From Candidatus Pacearchaeota archaeon (GTDB lineage Archaea > Nanobdellota > Nanobdellia > Pacearchaeales > GW2011-AR1), in the NCBI GenBank assembly GCA_018303885.1, contig JAGVXG010000008.1:1-52518 (forward strand): 52,518 bases of DNA. The letters are read 5' to 3'. Position numbers and translations under genes: made by a program. Positions 50,339 to 52,518 of this stretch are shown one piece after another (position 1 is the stretch's first letter; each line of letters starts with the position of its first letter). Under the pieces are notes generated by a model, which was given only the letters and a program-made list of their open reading frames with translations, searched no databases and had not been told where the DNA came from.

Positions 50339-50560
50339 TTATTCTTCAGAAACAGATTTTGCACTTTCAATGACTTTTCGTGCTTCTCCACGAAATAGCT
50401 TGCTAGCATTTAATATCTCAATGGATGTCATTGAACCATCTTTTGCTATGTCTATAACTACTCCGTTTCCAATCTCAATGCTTTTCCAATAATCTTTATC
50501 ATTTATTTCTACATTGAGCACGTCTGCTTCGTCATCATACCATATTTCTTTTGCTTTCAT
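50339..50560 (-). CDS. DUF2283 protein (antitoxin-like) inside the 23S insertion
   Basis: The 73-aa protein reads IWYDDEADVLNVEINDKDYW, NGVVIDIAKDGSMTSIEILN and ASKLF, the DUF2283 fold. DUF2283 genes are often paired with DUF4258 toxin-like genes, as here (1-nt gap). Two stems with GNRA loops follow its stop. Confidence 0.85.
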   Translation of the reverse strand: MKAKEIWYDDEADVLNVEINDKDYWKSIEIGNGVVIDIAKDGSMTSIEILNASKLFRGEARKVIESAKSVSEE

Positions 50561-50561
50561 A

Positions 50562-50795
50562 TTAATTTAACCAAAATGCCGTAATTATAAATACTTTTCC
50601 TTTTGATTTTTTATATACGACTTTTAAAGTTCTTCCAGATTGTGGAATTTTGGAAATTGCATTTAAAGCATCTTTCCACTCTTTATCTCTTAGTTCTTTT
50701 GAATTGCTAAGAGCATACTCTATCATATCATTGGTTATATCTTTTCTCTTCTTGAGTTTTTTCTTCAACCAATGCTTAGAATATTCTATTTCCAC
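50562..50795 (-). CDS. DUF4258 toxin-like protein inside the 23S insertion
   Basis: The 77-aa protein starts at GTG and reads EYSKHWLKKKLKKRKDITND, AISKIPQSGRTLKVVYKKSK and VFIITAFWLN, the BrnT/RelE-like DUF4258 pattern with a His early and a terminal strand. TTTATATAAA at 50817-50826 gives it a leaderless promoter, so the pair can be expressed apart from the rRNA. Confidence 0.8.
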   Translation of the reverse strand: MEIEYSKHWLKKKLKKRKDITNDMIEYALSNSKELRDKEWKDALNAISKIPQSGRTLKVVYKKSKGKVFIITAFWLN

Positions 50796-50862
50796 TAATT
50801 CTGAAATATGTTAGATTTTATATAAATTGTGTCGAGCGTATTAGTGTCTGAGGATTCTAGAA

Positions 50863-51165
50863 TTAATTTTTTCTTAATTTATCTTCAAGCTTTTCAGTTC
50901 CTAATGAGATATCTAATAAAGAATCTTTTGATAAAACATTAGACTCTAAAAGAGGTCTAACATCAACTAACTCATGATCAGTATTTTCTCTAGGAAAAAA
51001 ATTACCATATCTTTCTATTGTCTCCTTATCACCACATACAGGTATTCTATATCTTCCTCTAGATGTTAAAGATACTGATTCACTCTTATATACATCATTT
51101 GTATGAAGGATTCTAAGTGTTCCATCATCTGCTCTAGTAGCATACGCGTATAATTCATATGTCAT
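50863..51165 (-). CDS. hypothetical protein inside the 23S insertion
   Basis: The 100-aa protein (YELYAYATRADDGTLRILHT, RGRYRIPVCGDKETIERYGN, LGTEKLEDKLRKN) has no LAGLIDADG, HNH or GIY-YIG motif and no recognised family. TTTATAAA at 51187-51194 lies about 25 nt before ATG, predicting a leaderless mRNA. Confidence 0.6.
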   Translation of the reverse strand: MTYELYAYATRADDGTLRILHTNDVYKSESVSLTSRGRYRIPVCGDKETIERYGNFFPRENTDHELVDVRPLLESNVLSKDSLLDISLGTEKLEDKLRKN

Positions 51166-51186
51166 GATTTTTTAATAGAAAAACAC

Positions 51187-51194
51187 TTTATAAA
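51187..51194 (-). promoter_or_regulatory. TATA box inside the 23S insertion
   Basis: GGTTTATAAAGTG on the minus strand, 22 nt before the ATG at 51165. Confidence 0.5.
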
Positions 51195-51568
51195 CCTTTC
51201 TCTTTGTTACCTTTTTAAAATAATAACTAATTCTAGTCTTTCCTGCATGGTTGTCCGCAATTTGAGATTTTTACCATCAATTTCTCGACGGTACTCAAAT
51301 ATTCTCGGACGTTCCAGCATATAGCTCGATTTTCTTCTTTGGTTTAACTCTTATTTTAATTCTGTAACTCTTAATTGCTCGCTGTTGCTCGATTAGTCTA
51401 AATTGCTAATAACAAAACCCCGCGAATTTTACATTAACATTTCTTATCAATCTTGCGAAGCACAATTTCATTTAACTATTTACTTTCTCTGACTCTTGAA
51501 GCGTTTTTCCCGTCGATAAAACGAGAAAACCGTAAGGCCACGTTTGTAACCACTTTCAAGTTACTGAA

Positions 51569-52283
<715 letters not shown>

Positions 52284-52518
52284 TATATTGTACTGGAGAA
52301 TTAAGTATCAACTTAACGTTGAATATGATTAAGGCTTAGTTGAAACCATGTGACGCATACCAATTTATAGAATCAATAGGAATTGTTTCAATTCCCTCTA
52401 TATTCAAATTTTCATCTCTCTGAGAACCATAAACCAAATGTTTTGGGGAATCGTTGCCAGGTCTTATTAAACAAACACCTGCAACATATGCTACCCTCAC
52501 AAATCCACCAGCTTCAAA
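52284..52518 (-). other. second insertion in 23S rRNA (partial)
   Basis: Upstream of GAATGTTCGAGTAAG (about E. coli 1205) the sequence stops matching rRNA. It contains a protein-coding frame and 3' stems such as TCAAC-GTTAA-GTTGA and TTAAG/CTTAA, and ends ...CAATATA, like the ...CAAATATA end of the first insertion. It runs off the window. Confidence 0.65.
52336..52518 (-). CDS. unknown ORF in second 23S insertion (partial)
   Basis: Sixty sense codons run from the window edge to TAA at 52336: FEAGGFVRVAYVAGVCLIRP, KHLVYGSQRDENLNIEG and SINWYASHGFN. The start is off-window, so the track misses it. No homing-endonuclease motif is visible in this part, and no family is recognised. Confidence 0.6.
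   Translation of the reverse strand, partial: FEAGGFVRVAYVAGVCLIRPGNDSPKHLVYGSQRDENLNIEGIETIPIDSINWYASHGFN

Larger units (their letters stand above)
50261..51568 (-). other. 1.3-kb ORF-bearing insertion (intron-like) in 23S rRNA
   Basis: Flanking rRNA reads CTTAAGGT (ending 51569) and AGCGTAATG (from 50260), so the insertion sits between the equivalents of U1931 and A1932, a classic rRNA intron site. Group-I-like signs: internal GCCTTA (51538-51533) can pair with exon TAAGGT leaving a final U-G; two stems capped by GNRA loops, CTTTATG-GCGA and AATAATTGA-GTGA, precede the 3' end; a long nested helix lies at 51252-51311. Against: the last base is A, not G, and I could not close P7. Three ORFs lie inside, none LAGLIDADG. 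Confidence 0.7.

Noticed and set aside
50261-51568. Archaeal bulge-helix-bulge intron
   Set aside because: The sequences at both junctions do not form the 4-bp helix flanked by two 3-nt bulges.

Overview
The window is AT-rich archaeal DNA, most likely from a small-genome DPANN archaeon of the Pacearchaeota/Woesearchaeota type. The evidence is: archaeal ribosomal proteins (L31e, L39e, S19e), PCNA, a small-subunit primase, archaeal Cbf5/TruB and TrmY, a form III RuBisCO, class III (pilin-type) signal peptides, TTTATAAA promoters about 25 nt from starts, bacterial-type class II LysRS, and a 23S rRNA gene interrupted by ORF-bearing insertions. Genes are tightly packed and often overlap. The lineage is inferred from gene content; no search was run.

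Left part (1-13 kb): the 5' three quarters or so of a large S-layer protein gene reads leftward off the window edge behind a long, foldable leader. It is followed by a mainly leftward cell-surface locus: five short or mid-size proteins with pilin-like N-termini, two large Cys-rich secreted or membrane proteins, a TrmB-type regulator and two divergent small membrane proteins. Two of the pilin-like genes carry an identical 32-nt hairpin in their leaders.

Middle (13-29 kb): PCNA and primase diverge from each other. Then come a HicBA pair, three more surface proteins (one with an apparent frameshift near its end, one with a fresh 36-bp duplication at its start), a RelE/DUF2683 pair, a secreted helix-hairpin-helix protein, a PD-(D/E)XK-like nuclease, a histone-fold protein lacking helix 3, a VapBC pair, LysRS, acylphosphatase and an overlapping winged-helix/seven-TM gene pair.

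29-47 kb is mostly housekeeping: TrmY, Cbf5/TruB, a two-gene base-excision repair operon (an endonuclease III without its Fe-S cysteines, then an Ogg2-type glycosylase), a secreted lytic transglycosylase, a ribosomal-protein cluster, an MFS transporter, and a leftward run cysS - small membrane protein - form III RuBisCO - DUF5654 - VTT-like - NUDIX. A sixth pilin-like gene, tRNA-Phe(GAA), a second VapBC pair, RNase P RNA and an RRM/RGG protein follow.

Right end (47-52.5 kb): four unrecognised small genes, then the 3' half of a leftward 23S rRNA. At the position equivalent to E. coli 1931/1932 it is split by a ~1.3 kb insertion holding a DUF4258-DUF2283 toxin-antitoxin-like pair and an unknown ORF, each unit with its own TATA box. 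A second insertion, near the equivalent of position 1205, runs off the window with another ORF. These rRNA insertions, the surface/pilin locus and the structured leaders are the parts most worth following up.
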